This document shows, piece after piece, positions 16,312 to 25,911 of a DNA stretch of 64,000 bases (the stretch's first letter is position 1; every line of letters starts with the position of its first letter). Below the pieces are notes generated by a model, which saw only the letters and a program-made list of their open reading frames with translations, searched no databases and was not told the origin of the DNA. The stretch is from an uncultured Clostridia bacterium (GTDB taxonomy: Bacteria; Bacillota_A; Clostridia; TANB77; CAG-508). Both the position numbers and the translations under genes were made by a program. Where the stretch lies: contig CANQQF010000005.1 in NCBI GenBank assembly GCA_947625985.1, positions 13,491 through 77,490 on the forward strand. The letters run 5' to 3'.

Positions 16312-19300
16312 TTATTTATTTAATATAATAACTCTTAATCTTACAAAATCTCTAGCACTAATTTCTTTGCCATCTACATTAACATCTGCAGCATAAGTTT
16401 CTATTTCGTCAAATTTAACTTGTCCCAAAAGATATCTTCTCATTCTTACTAAGTCTTTTGCGTTAACATTTCCATCTTTATTTATATCTCCTGCTACAAT
16501 TAACTTATAAGATTTATTTACATTTGGAAACTCTAGTATATCTCCTGTTGCTAAAGTTTTTGTTTCTTCTATACTTAATTCTTTTCCATCTCTCTTAATT
16601 ATATATGAAGAAGTTGTTTCTATATTTTTTATAAATTGTTCATAACTTGTATTTGGTAATACACCTTTAATAAAATTATTATCTACATTATAGTCTGTTT
16701 CTATTAATTCATTATCAGTAATTTCTCTTATTTCAAAATCAACTGCTGTTACATTTCCTACTAAATCTGTTGCAACAATTCTATATTTACCAATTTCTGT
16801 TAATGTTGAACCTACTGTATAATTTTCTACAACTTCATCATTGAAATAAAGTTCTACTATATCTAAATGTTCATCACTTACTCTCGGAGTTCTCTTACTT
16901 GTATATGATATTCCATCCACAACGCCTTTAATAGTTGGTGAATCTTTGTCAATATTTTCCACTTTAGCCTCTAGCTTTCCTTTTCTACCTCTTCTTTCAT
17001 ATGAAAAAACATATGATCCATTTTTATTAAATGTATAAGTATTACTTCCATTATTACATGTTATTTTAGTGTCTTCACCTTTATTTAAAGTTACAGTTAT
17101 ATCATTTCTTGTTAATTTATTAATATCTTCTGAATAACTTAGTGTTATAGGATTTGCTTCTATATATTGAGTAATTTTATTATTTATTAAAATATTTATA
17201 TAATTTGACAAATTTTCAGCTACTATATAATAGTACTTTTTTACATAATTTTCTGTGTAAATTATATTATTACGATATTTTTTAAATAATCTTATTAAAT
17301 CTACTAAATCTTCTATATTTAAATCAGAATTAGTTTCAATTAAATTATCAAGTTCATTAGATTTATTTTTCAAATCAGTTATATCTGTTTCTATTACTTC
17401 TTCATTTAATGATAGTATTTCTTCATACCCTTCACATATAGTTATTATATCTTTAAATAATAACTCCTTATTATTTAAATTGTTTTCTAATATTTTGTAT
17501 CCAAAATTTAATGTTTGCTCTAATAAATTTATAATGTTTTCTGCTTTAGTGTAGAATGTTGTATTACTTATGGCTTTTTTTATTTGAACTAACTCTGTTT
17601 CTGATACTCCTATCTCATCATTATATGTATTATCAAAATTATCGTATAGCTCAATTAATTTATCTAAAGCATTTTTATATTTTTCGACTTTATTTATAAC
17701 TTCAAAGTCTATTTCAGTACTATTAGAAGCTAAATCTGTTGCTATTATTTTATATTTTCCTTCTGTTGAAATTTTATCTCCAACTTGATAACTAGGTATA
17801 TTTTCTTCATTTAAAAATAATTCTACCTTTTCTAAATGTTCATCCTCCACTACTGGTGTAACAATTTCATTAATATAAACTTTACCTTGTTCAACCTCTG
17901 ATATTACTGGTGAATCTTTATCAATATTATTTACTGTCGTTGTTATTTTTCCCTCTTTTTCTCGTCTTGAGTACTCAAAATCATAAGTTCCATTTCTTTC
18001 AAATGTTATTTCATTATTACCATTATTATTTTTTATTTGTGTATCTTGTCCTATATTTGCAGTTACTGTAACATTTTTATTAGTAAGTTCATTTTCAGGT
18101 ATAGAATAACTAAGTGTTATTGGATTATCCTCTATATATCTTGTAACCTTATTATTTAATATCGAGTTAATATATCCTATTAAATATTTTGCTGATAAAT
18201 AATTATATTTTTTTAAATAATTTTCTGTATTATTTATATTATTAAAGTAATTTATAGCTGAATCTTTCAAGTTATCTAAATCCTGTATATCTAAGTCCGC
18301 GTTAATTTCTATTGATTTTTTTATTGAATTTATTTGATTTTCAATATTTTGCAATTCCATTTCATCTTCAACATATTCTAATTCTGCCCCATCTACTTTT
18401 TCAGTTATTTCTAGTACACTTTTATATGATTTACCTATCAACTCTATATCTTTTATAACTCCTTCAATATTATCTATATCTTTATTTTCAATTACTGTAT
18501 TTCCAATATCATAAGTTTGTGTTAATAAATTAATAATATCTTCTGGATTTGTTTCTCTAGTAGTATTTAATATATTTTGTTTAATTGTATCTACTCGTAT
18601 TTTCATACCTTCAATACTTTTAATTTGAGTATTGTATGTATTTTCTAAATTTTCATATTTATCTATTATTTCATTTATAATATCTGTATATTCAAAATCT
18701 TTTCCTAAGCCTTCATAATATGTTTTTATTTTATTATAATCATTTGAGTATATGATTTCTTGATTATTAATTAAACTTTTTTCTTGTTCTACTAAATTAT
18801 GAAATAATGAATTTTGTTCAGTTCCATATGTATTTAATATACTTTTATCTTTATAATATCCTGAATTATTTATTAAATAAGCATCGTTAGACAAATAGAT
18901 TTTATTATTATCAGAATTTATGTTTTTTTTATAATTGTTTACTATTATATTTTCACTACTATATTTCAATCTTCTTGAATTAAAAAAACTATTATTACTA
19001 ATTTCTATATCAGTATTATCATTAGGCATTCTCCATAACACAAATTCTGCTGCTGAACTTTTATCTGGTCTTACTTCATATCCCCAACCTCTACCTTGAT
19101 TTATAGAAATGTTATTCATAATTTTTTGTCCTGTCAAATATATATTTAACAGTGGATTACTTGAATTCCTGCAAGAAATTTCAATTGGATAGGTACAATT
19201 TATAAAAATGTTATTTTGGCAAATATTATTTTCATAACCAGTTGTTACACTAGTTCCTTGTGTTGTATAGGCTGCATCATATATATTTCTAAATATACAA

Positions 19301-20220
19301 TTTTCTACAATAGTATTTTTGCTACTATCCCAAAACTCTATACCATTACCATATCTATTAAATGATACATTTATATCTTGTACTGTTCCTCCTATATTTT
19401 GTAATATACAATCTCTTATTAGGACATTTTCAATCTTATCGTTTTTCTTTATGATTCCATGTGATCCTGTATATTGAATATCTAAGTTTTCTAATATTGT
19501 ATTTGATGATAAATTAACTAAATAATTTTTATTAGCAAATTTAATTTTTCCTAATTTGTTAGATGGGTTTTCTGAGCATTTTACATAAAAGAATTTCTCA
19601 TCACAATAATAATCAAACTCATTGTTAATTAATGATTTTTGTTGCTTTCTATTCCCGTATATATTTCCTTGTTCATCCGCAAAAAATCCAATATTGTAGT
19701 TTACATTTCCTATTCCTTCAAAGTTTTCTTTTTTAGTTAAATCTAATTTATATAATCCATCTTCAAGCTCCCACGCTTGTGGATTTATTAAAATATTTGC
19801 TCCACTAATAATTGGTTTTTCTCCATCACCATATGAACTAATAAGTATATATTTATTCTTAGATGTAGCAACTTTAAATTTAATTTTTCCATAAAATGTA
19901 TCTCCTGCTTTAAATAATATCTTATCGTTATCTGTATATTCTTTCATATTAGCTATTTCTAATGACATTGGATTATTAATATCGGTTCCATCAGTAGAAG
20001 TACCATCTGAAGCGATATAATAAGTTATCCCTTCAGAACTTTCTATAATATCTTCTGCTGCTTTCATCAACTCTTGCGTTTTTATTGAATAGTTTGTTCG
20101 TCTATCTAATTTTTTACTAATAAAAATATTGTAAACACATTCATAAATTACAAAAAATGCTATCAGTATACAAATACCTTTTATTATACATACTCTTTTT
20201 TTTATAATCCTTCTTTTCAC
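16312..20220 (-). CDS. Giant surface beta-helix protein with C-terminal dockerin
   Basis: 1302-aa extracytoplasmic protein. N-terminal anchor or signal at about 10-33, then a right-handed parallel beta-helix region at about 50-520 with many short Asn-rich NNIF/NNSF-type coils (pectate-lyase-like fold). Two long repeats of about 300 residues follow, each with a helical part and an Ig/HYR-like beta part (NPITLSYS, NIDKDSP and ATDL occur in both). The C-terminus is a type I dockerin with two calcium loops, DINKDGNVNAKD and DVNVDGKEISARD. The frame opens at 20244, but AAGGAG lies six bases before a GTG at 20220, so I start there. Its place among glycosyltransferases suggests it modifies or binds the exopolysaccharide, possibly as a lyase or epimerase. 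Confidence 0.88.
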   Translation of the reverse strand: MKRRIIKKRVCIIKGICILIAFFVIYECVYNIFISKKLDRRTNYSIKTQELMKAAEDIIESSEGITYYIASDGTSTDGTDINNPMSLEIANMKEYTDNDKILFKAGDTFYGKIKFKVATSKNKYILISSYGDGEKPIISGANILINPQAWELEDGLYKLDLTKKENFEGIGNVNYNIGFFADEQGNIYGNRKQQKSLINNEFDYYCDEKFFYVKCSENPSNKLGKIKFANKNYLVNLSSNTILENLDIQYTGSHGIIKKNDKIENVLIRDCILQNIGGTVQDINVSFNRYGNGIEFWDSSKNTIVENCIFRNIYDAAYTTQGTSVTTGYENNICQNNIFINCTYPIEISCRNSSNPLLNIYLTGQKIMNNISINQGRGWGYEVRPDKSSAAEFVLWRMPNDNTDIEISNNSFFNSRRLKYSSENIIVNNYKKNINSDNNKIYLSNDAYLINNSGYYKDKSILNTYGTEQNSLFHNLVEQEKSLINNQEIIYSNDYNKIKTYYEGLGKDFEYTDIINEIIDKYENLENTYNTQIKSIEGMKIRVDTIKQNILNTTRETNPEDIINLLTQTYDIGNTVIENKDIDNIEGVIKDIELIGKSYKSVLEITEKVDGAELEYVEDEMELQNIENQINSIKKSIEINADLDIQDLDNLKDSAINYFNNINNTENYLKKYNYLSAKYLIGYINSILNNKVTRYIEDNPITLSYSIPENELTNKNVTVTANIGQDTQIKNNNGNNEITFERNGTYDFEYSRREKEGKITTTVNNIDKDSPVISEVEQGKVYINEIVTPVVEDEHLEKVELFLNEENIPSYQVGDKISTEGKYKIIATDLASNSTEIDFEVINKVEKYKNALDKLIELYDNFDNTYNDEIGVSETELVQIKKAISNTTFYTKAENIINLLEQTLNFGYKILENNLNNKELLFKDIITICEGYEEILSLNEEVIETDITDLKNKSNELDNLIETNSDLNIEDLVDLIRLFKKYRNNIIYTENYVKKYYYIVAENLSNYINILINNKITQYIEANPITLSYSEDINKLTRNDITVTLNKGEDTKITCNNGSNTYTFNKNGSYVFSYERRGRKGKLEAKVENIDKDSPTIKGVVDGISYTSKRTPRVSDEHLDIVELYFNDEVVENYTVGSTLTEIGKYRIVATDLVGNVTAVDFEIREITDNELIETDYNVDNNFIKGVLPNTSYEQFIKNIETTSSYIIKRDGKELSIEETKTLATGDILEFPNVNKSYKLIVAGDINKDGNVNAKDLVRMRRYLLGQVKFDEIETYAADVNVDGKEISARDFVRLRVIILNK

Positions 20221-20249
20221 AATTAACTCCTTTTGAAAAATCATATCAA

Positions 20250-22601
20250 TTAATTTATATTTTTTAACTGTTCTATATTATTTAAAAATTCGTTGTAATA
20301 TCTATTTAAATCATAATTTTTTGCCCACTTTTTACCGCTTTCTCTCATAAATTTATATTTATCTTTCATATCTATCATTTTATTAATTGCTATAGACAAG
20401 TTATCAATGTAATTCTCATTTCTATCTACTAATATTCCTGCATCTTTGCATAAAAACTCTGGTATTCCTCCAACATTTGATGCAACTACTGGTAACCCTG
20501 CTGCTTGTGCTTCTAAAACAACTAATCCTGCTGGTTCGTTCCATACACTTGGAACTATCGCAAAATCAGCTATACTTTGATATTTATATAACTCTTTATT
20601 ATCTAAATATCCAATCTGAATTACATTTTCTTTCATAGTTTTTATAATTTTTTCCACTTTTTTTTCATATTCTGTTTTTTCACTAGAAGCAAAATTTGAA
20701 CTTCCTATTATAATTAACTTCAACTTATCATTTTTTATTTTTTCTACTGCTTTTAACATTTCTATAACTCCCTTTTCAGGAATTATTCTACCAACATATA
20801 ATGCAACTATATCCCTTTGTCTAATATTTAGTTTTTTTAATAATTCTTTTTTTTCTTCTTTATCATTTTTTTTAGTAAATTTATTTATATCAATACAATT
20901 TTTTAACTCTAGAATTGTTGATTCATCTCTGTTAGTCTTTTTTTTCCATTCTTCTGCTATAAAATAGCTTACTGGAAATAAATAATCAAAAAGCTTATCA
21001 TTCTCTTTCGTTGGATTTCCAACATAATGCAAGTGATATATAATGTTATTATTTAATTTATTTCTTAATTTCTTTATCACCTGTAGATCAGTTTCTTCAA
21101 TTATATAATCGAATTCTTTATAATTTCGCCTTAAAAAAACATATTCCCAATAGCGCTGTACAGGTGCAATTAATTGATATTGAAATATTTTTTTAAAAAA
21201 ACCAACTATTTTCCAGTAAACTTTATTTAATTTTAAAACCACATATGGAATTGTAACAAATTTGGTATATTTATACTTTGAATAGTCTATATTATCAGAA
21301 AATATAGTTAAGACTGTAAAAAAATATCTATGTTTAATTTCATTTTCTTCAATTAAATTTTGAATCAATGTTTCTACTGCTCCACCATTAACCGCGGGTA
21401 TTGGTTTATCGCTTACACATAAAATACATATTTTTTTCATTTTCCGGATCTCCTCCAATTTTATGTCTTCTACTCTAGAAATATAAATCATAATAATTAA
21501 TAAATAGAAATATATTAATCCAATATAAAAATCTAAAATTGAACAGAATAAAAATGCTATAAAACAATTTATTAAGCTTTTGCTTTGTTTTGAAATATTT
21601 TTTCTTTTACCTGTAAATATCTTTTTCATCCACAATCCAAAAACAATACTACCCACAACCCCTGTATCCATAAGAATTTCTAGAATTATATTATGAGCAT
21701 GATCTGCTCCATTTAATAAGTATAAGTTTATTTGTTCTTGTGACAAAGCACCTATTCCAATTATCCAATTTTTTCTATATATATTAAATGCTAGATTCCA
21801 AATAATTTCTCTTGAAGATAATCCTGTTTTCCCAAAATATGTAAATATTGTAGTAAAATTATTTTGAATATTAAAAAATATAACTCCAATTAAAATTACT
21901 GTTGTCATTATAATTATTTTTTTTGGAGTAATTAATTTTTGAATAAATGGATAATTTATAAATATCATAAGAATTAAATAAATGCCGTAAGCAATCATTC
22001 CAGTAACAGCAAAAGTATATAGTAATCCAAACCATCCCATAAAAGCAAATAAAAATGTTTTTAATCTTATCTTACTATAAAATCTAAAATCATTTGCAAA
22101 CATAAATCCACTTAATGGCAACAATATAAAAGCGGAACGATTATCTCCTCCTAAAAAGTATATATCAAAGTTGTTTTTTGGTGTACCAAATAAAGGTCTT
22201 TTAGCTATCACTGTTATTAATTGTAAAGTTATATATATAGCAGAAATCCTATATAATACTTTAAATAATTCATTTAAACTATCTTTTGATCCTATTACAA
22301 GTTCTGCAATTAAAATTATTCCTACTATTGATAATATTTCTTGAAATTGATTTCCTAATGTTTCACAATTTAAATAAATACTTGTCGACCATATTCCTAT
22401 GAAAGCTATTCCATATATACTTTGCTTATGGATTCTTTGTTTTTTTAAAAAAAATAATAATAATACTACAGCGGTTGCAACAACTTTCCATAACTTAAAA
22501 ATATTATCAATGCTAGGAACCAATGATATGTTATATGGTTTTAAATATGGTATAATTATAAAATATAATAATATTCTTGTTTTATTCAATTTTAAATTCA
22601 T
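20250..22601 (-). CDS. Wzy-like polymerase fused in frame to GT4 glycosyltransferase
   Basis: 783-aa frame with two complete proteins in a row. Residues 1 to about 387 are a polytopic membrane protein of the O-antigen ligase/polymerase type, about ten TM segments with a late GADHAHNIILEILMDTGVVG loop that is typical of the Wzy_C family. From residue 388 (MKKICILCVSDKPIPAVNGG) a full GT4 enzyme follows, with VALYVGRIIPEKGV, the SVWNEPAGLVVLEA nucleotide-binding region and a normal C-terminus. A GGAGGA ribosome site (21451-21456) precedes the internal ATG at 21440. The two were therefore probably separate genes with an ATGA overlap, put in frame by a one-base change nearby. The stop overlaps nothing; the 5' end overlaps the GT2 gene by four bases. 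Confidence 0.85.
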   Translation of the reverse strand: MNLKLNKTRILLYFIIIPYLKPYNISLVPSIDNIFKLWKVVATAVVLLLFFLKKQRIHKQSIYGIAFIGIWSTSIYLNCETLGNQFQEILSIVGIILIAELVIGSKDSLNELFKVLYRISAIYITLQLITVIAKRPLFGTPKNNFDIYFLGGDNRSAFILLPLSGFMFANDFRFYSKIRLKTFLFAFMGWFGLLYTFAVTGMIAYGIYLILMIFINYPFIQKLITPKKIIIMTTVILIGVIFFNIQNNFTTIFTYFGKTGLSSREIIWNLAFNIYRKNWIIGIGALSQEQINLYLLNGADHAHNIILEILMDTGVVGSIVFGLWMKKIFTGKRKNISKQSKSLINCFIAFLFCSILDFYIGLIYFYLLIIMIYISRVEDIKLEEIRKMKKICILCVSDKPIPAVNGGAVETLIQNLIEENEIKHRYFFTVLTIFSDNIDYSKYKYTKFVTIPYVVLKLNKVYWKIVGFFKKIFQYQLIAPVQRYWEYVFLRRNYKEFDYIIEETDLQVIKKLRNKLNNNIIYHLHYVGNPTKENDKLFDYLFPVSYFIAEEWKKKTNRDESTILELKNCIDINKFTKKNDKEEKKELLKKLNIRQRDIVALYVGRIIPEKGVIEMLKAVEKIKNDKLKLIIIGSSNFASSEKTEYEKKVEKIIKTMKENVIQIGYLDNKELYKYQSIADFAIVPSVWNEPAGLVVLEAQAAGLPVVASNVGGIPEFLCKDAGILVDRNENYIDNLSIAINKMIDMKDKYKFMRESGKKWAKNYDLNRYYNEFLNNIEQLKNIN

Positions 22602-23620
22602 TTATTAATTCCTCTTTCTTTGGTTAAAAAGCTTTTTATAATACATTTTTTTAATTTAAAAGGAAAATCGTATAATATTATACGATAAAATACTCTTTTA
22701 TTTATTGGATAATTACATAATTTTATATATTTGTTATACATATCTCTGCCTTTTTGTATAACACTTTTGGCAATTTCTTCTTGATCTTCTTTTTCATATT
22801 TAACTTTTATATCATGAAAAAGTTTTATACAATTTTTCATGTAATCATTAAAAGCTAGACTAAGTAACTCTTTTTCTTTATTTATAGTAAAAAATTCACA
22901 TGTTTGCTCTATTGCTTCAAGTTTATCTAACTTTTTTAAGTTAAATATTGAATTCATTATGCTTCCAGTTCTTATTCTATAAAAATATAAACATTCATCT
23001 TTAAAAACAATTTTTTCTGAATAATAAATTAATTTATATGTAGTAAATGTATCCTCATGGATTTTTCCTTTTGGATATTTAATATTATTTTTTGTAAATA
23101 ATGATTTTCTGTACAATTTTCCCCATGCTAAAAATTCTAATCCATGTTTACCCTCTATATACATTTTTTTTATACATTCTAACCTATCTAAAACATATAT
23201 GCTACTATCTAAGTTTTCATCTGCTTTTTCATCATACGAAAAGTTTTCATTCACAGATTTATAATCACACATAGAAATATCAGCTTTATTGTTAACAATT
23301 AAATTCCATAAAGTTTCTATATATTGTTTATGTACCAAATCATCTGAATCTACAAATGTTATATATTTACCTTTAGATATTTTCATTCCGGCATTTCTAG
23401 CGTCCGATAGTCCTCCATTCCTTTTATGTATTACTTTTATTCTCTTATCTTTCTTTTTGAATTTATCGCAAATCTTTCCTGATTCATCAGTTGACCCATC
23501 ATTAACAAGAATTATTTCTAAATTTTTATATGTTTGGTTTATAATGCTTTCTATACAGTTTTCTAAAAATTTTTCTACATTATATATTGGTAAAATAACA
23601 GAAATTAGAGTATCTTCCAT
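22598..23620 (-). CDS. GT2-family glycosyltransferase
   Basis: Inverting GT-A glycosyltransferase of family 2, cytoplasmic, adding a sugar to the lipid-linked repeat unit. Features: ISVILPIYNVEKFLENCIES at the start, IILVNDGSTDESG (UDP-binding Asp), NGGLSDARNAGMKISKGKY and FVDSDDLV (the DxD metal site). The middle GKLYRKSLF and GKIHEDTFT regions are typical of capsule GT2 enzymes. 340 aa is a usual size. It overlaps the wzy-GT4 frame by an ATGA, and starts 5 bases after the GT4 gene at 23625, so the order is tightly coupled. Confidence 0.93.
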   Translation of the reverse strand: MEDTLISVILPIYNVEKFLENCIESIINQTYKNLEIILVNDGSTDESGKICDKFKKKDKRIKVIHKRNGGLSDARNAGMKISKGKYITFVDSDDLVHKQYIETLWNLIVNNKADISMCDYKSVNENFSYDEKADENLDSSIYVLDRLECIKKMYIEGKHGLEFLAWGKLYRKSLFTKNNIKYPKGKIHEDTFTTYKLIYYSEKIVFKDECLYFYRIRTGSIMNSIFNLKKLDKLEAIEQTCEFFTINKEKELLSLAFNDYMKNCIKLFHDIKVKYEKEDQEEIAKSVIQKGRDMYNKYIKLCNYPINKRVFYRIILYDFPFKLKKCIIKSFLTKERGINK

Positions 23621-23624
23621 TTTC

Positions 23625-24725
23625 TTACTCCTTAATTAAATTATTATATTCTTTTTGTAAACATTCTACAGTCATTTGTATTTTGAATTTTCTAGCTTGC
23701 TCTCTTATTTTATCTATTTCAATATTATCAATTCCTCTTTTTAAAAAAAGCTCTATTCTTTCTTTTAGTTCTATTTTATCATTAACAATATATTTTTCAT
23801 TACTTCCAACAACTTCTGGCAATCCTCCTCTATTAGTTACAATTGGTATACATCCCCTTGCCATCGCTTCTGCAACTGAAATCCCAAAAGCTTCCTCCCA
23901 TACAGATGGATATACGAATATATCAGATTTATCAAGCCATTCAATTACATTTGATTGAGCTCCTGTAAAAATAACCTTTTCTTGAAGATTTTCTTTTTTT
24001 ACTATTTCTTCTAATTTTTTTCTTTGTGTTCCTTCACCTACAATTGTTAACTTTACATTTATTTTATCTTCTAATAATTCCTTTATTGTATCAATTAGCA
24101 TATCTACACCTTTAACTTTTTCGATTCTGCCAACAAATATAATATTTACAATTCTATTTTTAAATGGCTCTTTTTTTACTTCTTTCTTAAAAAACTCTTC
24201 TCCTATTCCATTGTATACTACAACTTTATTTTTATTAATTATATTAAAACTCTCTTCAAATGATTTTTTTACTGCTCTTGAAGCAAAAATAATCATATCT
24301 GAAACCTTTAGAGCTTTTTTCATTATTATGTAAGATATAAGATCTTTAATTTTATTTTTTCCCCTTCCAAAACTAAAATTATCATAACATCCGTGAAGAT
24401 ATCTAATAAATTTTACATTTTTAAGCTTATTTTTCAATAATATATATATTATATTACAATTTATCCCTCCATGATGAATAACTATTATGTCAATTTTTTC
24501 TTTTTCACAATATTTAAATATTTCATTTACAATTTTTTTGATTTTTTTGTTTTTATTTTTTAAAGATAATACGCTAATATTATTTTTTTTTAATTCTTCA
24601 TATATTTCTCCTTCTTTAAAAAGGAAACAAAAAATATTATTAAAATCAGACTTTAATGCAATATTTTTGCATAAGACTTCTATTCCACCAACGCCTCCTG
24701 ATGCTAATAAATTTAAAACATTCAT
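23625..24725 (-). CDS. GT4-family glycosyltransferase
   Basis: Retaining GT-B glycosyltransferase. The N-terminal Rossmann half starts NVLNLLASGGVGGIEVLCKN with the GGIE loop. The C-terminal half has IVNIIFVGRIEKVKGVDMLID and the donor-binding motif EEAFGISVAEAMARGCIPIVT, which includes the family's E-x7-E (EAFGISVAE). 366 aa. A DKSDIFVYPSVW strand precedes the motif. Sugar specificity cannot be told from sequence. It lies 3 bases after the FrhB-like gene in the polysaccharide operon. Confidence 0.92.
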   Translation of the reverse strand: MNVLNLLASGGVGGIEVLCKNIALKSDFNNIFCFLFKEGEIYEELKKNNISVLSLKNKNKKIKKIVNEIFKYCEKEKIDIIVIHHGGINCNIIYILLKNKLKNVKFIRYLHGCYDNFSFGRGKNKIKDLISYIIMKKALKVSDMIIFASRAVKKSFEESFNIINKNKVVVYNGIGEEFFKKEVKKEPFKNRIVNIIFVGRIEKVKGVDMLIDTIKELLEDKINVKLTIVGEGTQRKKLEEIVKKENLQEKVIFTGAQSNVIEWLDKSDIFVYPSVWEEAFGISVAEAMARGCIPIVTNRGGLPEVVGSNEKYIVNDKIELKERIELFLKRGIDNIEIDKIREQARKFKIQMTVECLQKEYNNLIKE

Positions 24726-24728
24726 TAT

Positions 24729-25910
24729 TTACCTCCTTAATGTATTTTTTATTCTTTGTTTTATTGATTTAGGTATAATATTCTTTATTATATCAATTAA
24801 ATTTTTTTTAAATTTTAAGTTTCTTTTTATATATTTTTTAAAAGTAAAGTTATCAATATCTTTATATGCACCATTTCTTATATCATTTCTTATAGAAGCT
24901 TTGGTTAAATTATGATTTTGTTTTGAAACATTTTCAACTTTGCTTTTTAAAAGAATCAATTCTTTATTCAATTTTTCTAAAAAGTTTTTTCCTTTCTGTG
25001 TATTGACAAGGATAGCAGATATTCCTTTTTCATCATAAAAATCTGGATGAATTTTATCTATTCCCCAATAATCAGCTAAAGTAATATCACCTATTCTATT
25101 CGTATTAGAATATTTACATTTATAACAAGATTCTCTATATGTTGTAGAATTCAAAAAACTTTTATAATAAGGATCTATTTCTGCTTTAAAATATTTTACT
25201 TTTCCATTTTCTAATATAAATTTTGCATTTACTCCCCATCCATTTTTTTCTTTATTTCTAAAGTCGTATGATACAACTTTAGAATTATTTTTTTCTTCCA
25301 ACCAATCTTTATACTTTTCGAATAACTTTGGGCTTGGTACTCCATGACAAACTAAATCTATTGTTACTAAGTTTGCATATTCTTTTCCTAAAAAAGCAAT
25401 CAAACCTGCTATTTGACAAGGTGTACCTGAATACAATACCATTTTACTTTTTTCAAGTTGATTTTTAGCATCCTTAAAAGTATTTTTTGTATTACTCTGT
25501 ATATATTTAGATCCTCTAAGTTTATACAATTCTTCTTTAGTTTCTATTCTTATATGTTCTGCGTTCATGTTTTCATTAAAAGCACACCCATATACAACTC
25601 CATTATTATCCAAAACATATTCGGCTAATGCTGAAAAGATTCCTCCTGATGAGCTTTGCTTTTGTATTTCTGTATTTCTATTTTTACCAGCATATGCTTC
25701 AATTTTCTCCAGTCTTTTAATTTGTACATCATTTAGTTGGGGACATATTTTCGAACAAACACTACAATTAGTGCATTTTTCTTTAATTATTAATGGCTCT
25801 ATGAATCCTTCTTTATTCTCTACCATTTTAATTGCATTAAATGGACAGATTTGCTCACACGTTCTGCAACCTGTACAATTTTTTTTATCTAAAATCGATA
25901 TATTAGCCAC
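24729..25910 (-). CDS. FrhB-like Fe-S protein (coenzyme F420 hydrogenase beta family)
   Basis: 393-aa iron-sulfur protein with two N-terminal 4Fe-4S sites, CTGCRTCEQICPF and CTNCSVCSKICPQ, followed by the FrhB-type flavin region (SSSGGIFSALAEYVL; YSGTPCQIAGLIAFLG; DLVCHGVPSP) and a further Cys pair in CYKCKYSN. In firmicute capsule loci such genes regularly sit next to a polysaccharide pyruvyl transferase, as here, and may supply reducing power for a sugar modification. The reaction is unknown. The frame opens at a TTG (25925), but AGGAGG is six bases from a GTG at 25910, one base after the upstream stop, so I chose the GTG. Confidence 0.88.
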   Translation of the reverse strand: MANISILDKKNCTGCRTCEQICPFNAIKMVENKEGFIEPLIIKEKCTNCSVCSKICPQLNDVQIKRLEKIEAYAGKNRNTEIQKQSSSGGIFSALAEYVLDNNGVVYGCAFNENMNAEHIRIETKEELYKLRGSKYIQSNTKNTFKDAKNQLEKSKMVLYSGTPCQIAGLIAFLGKEYANLVTIDLVCHGVPSPKLFEKYKDWLEEKNNSKVVSYDFRNKEKNGWGVNAKFILENGKVKYFKAEIDPYYKSFLNSTTYRESCYKCKYSNTNRIGDITLADYWGIDKIHPDFYDEKGISAILVNTQKGKNFLEKLNKELILLKSKVENVSKQNHNLTKASIRNDIRNGAYKDIDNFTFKKYIKRNLKFKKNLIDIIKNIIPKSIKQRIKNTLRR

Positions 25911-25911
25911 T

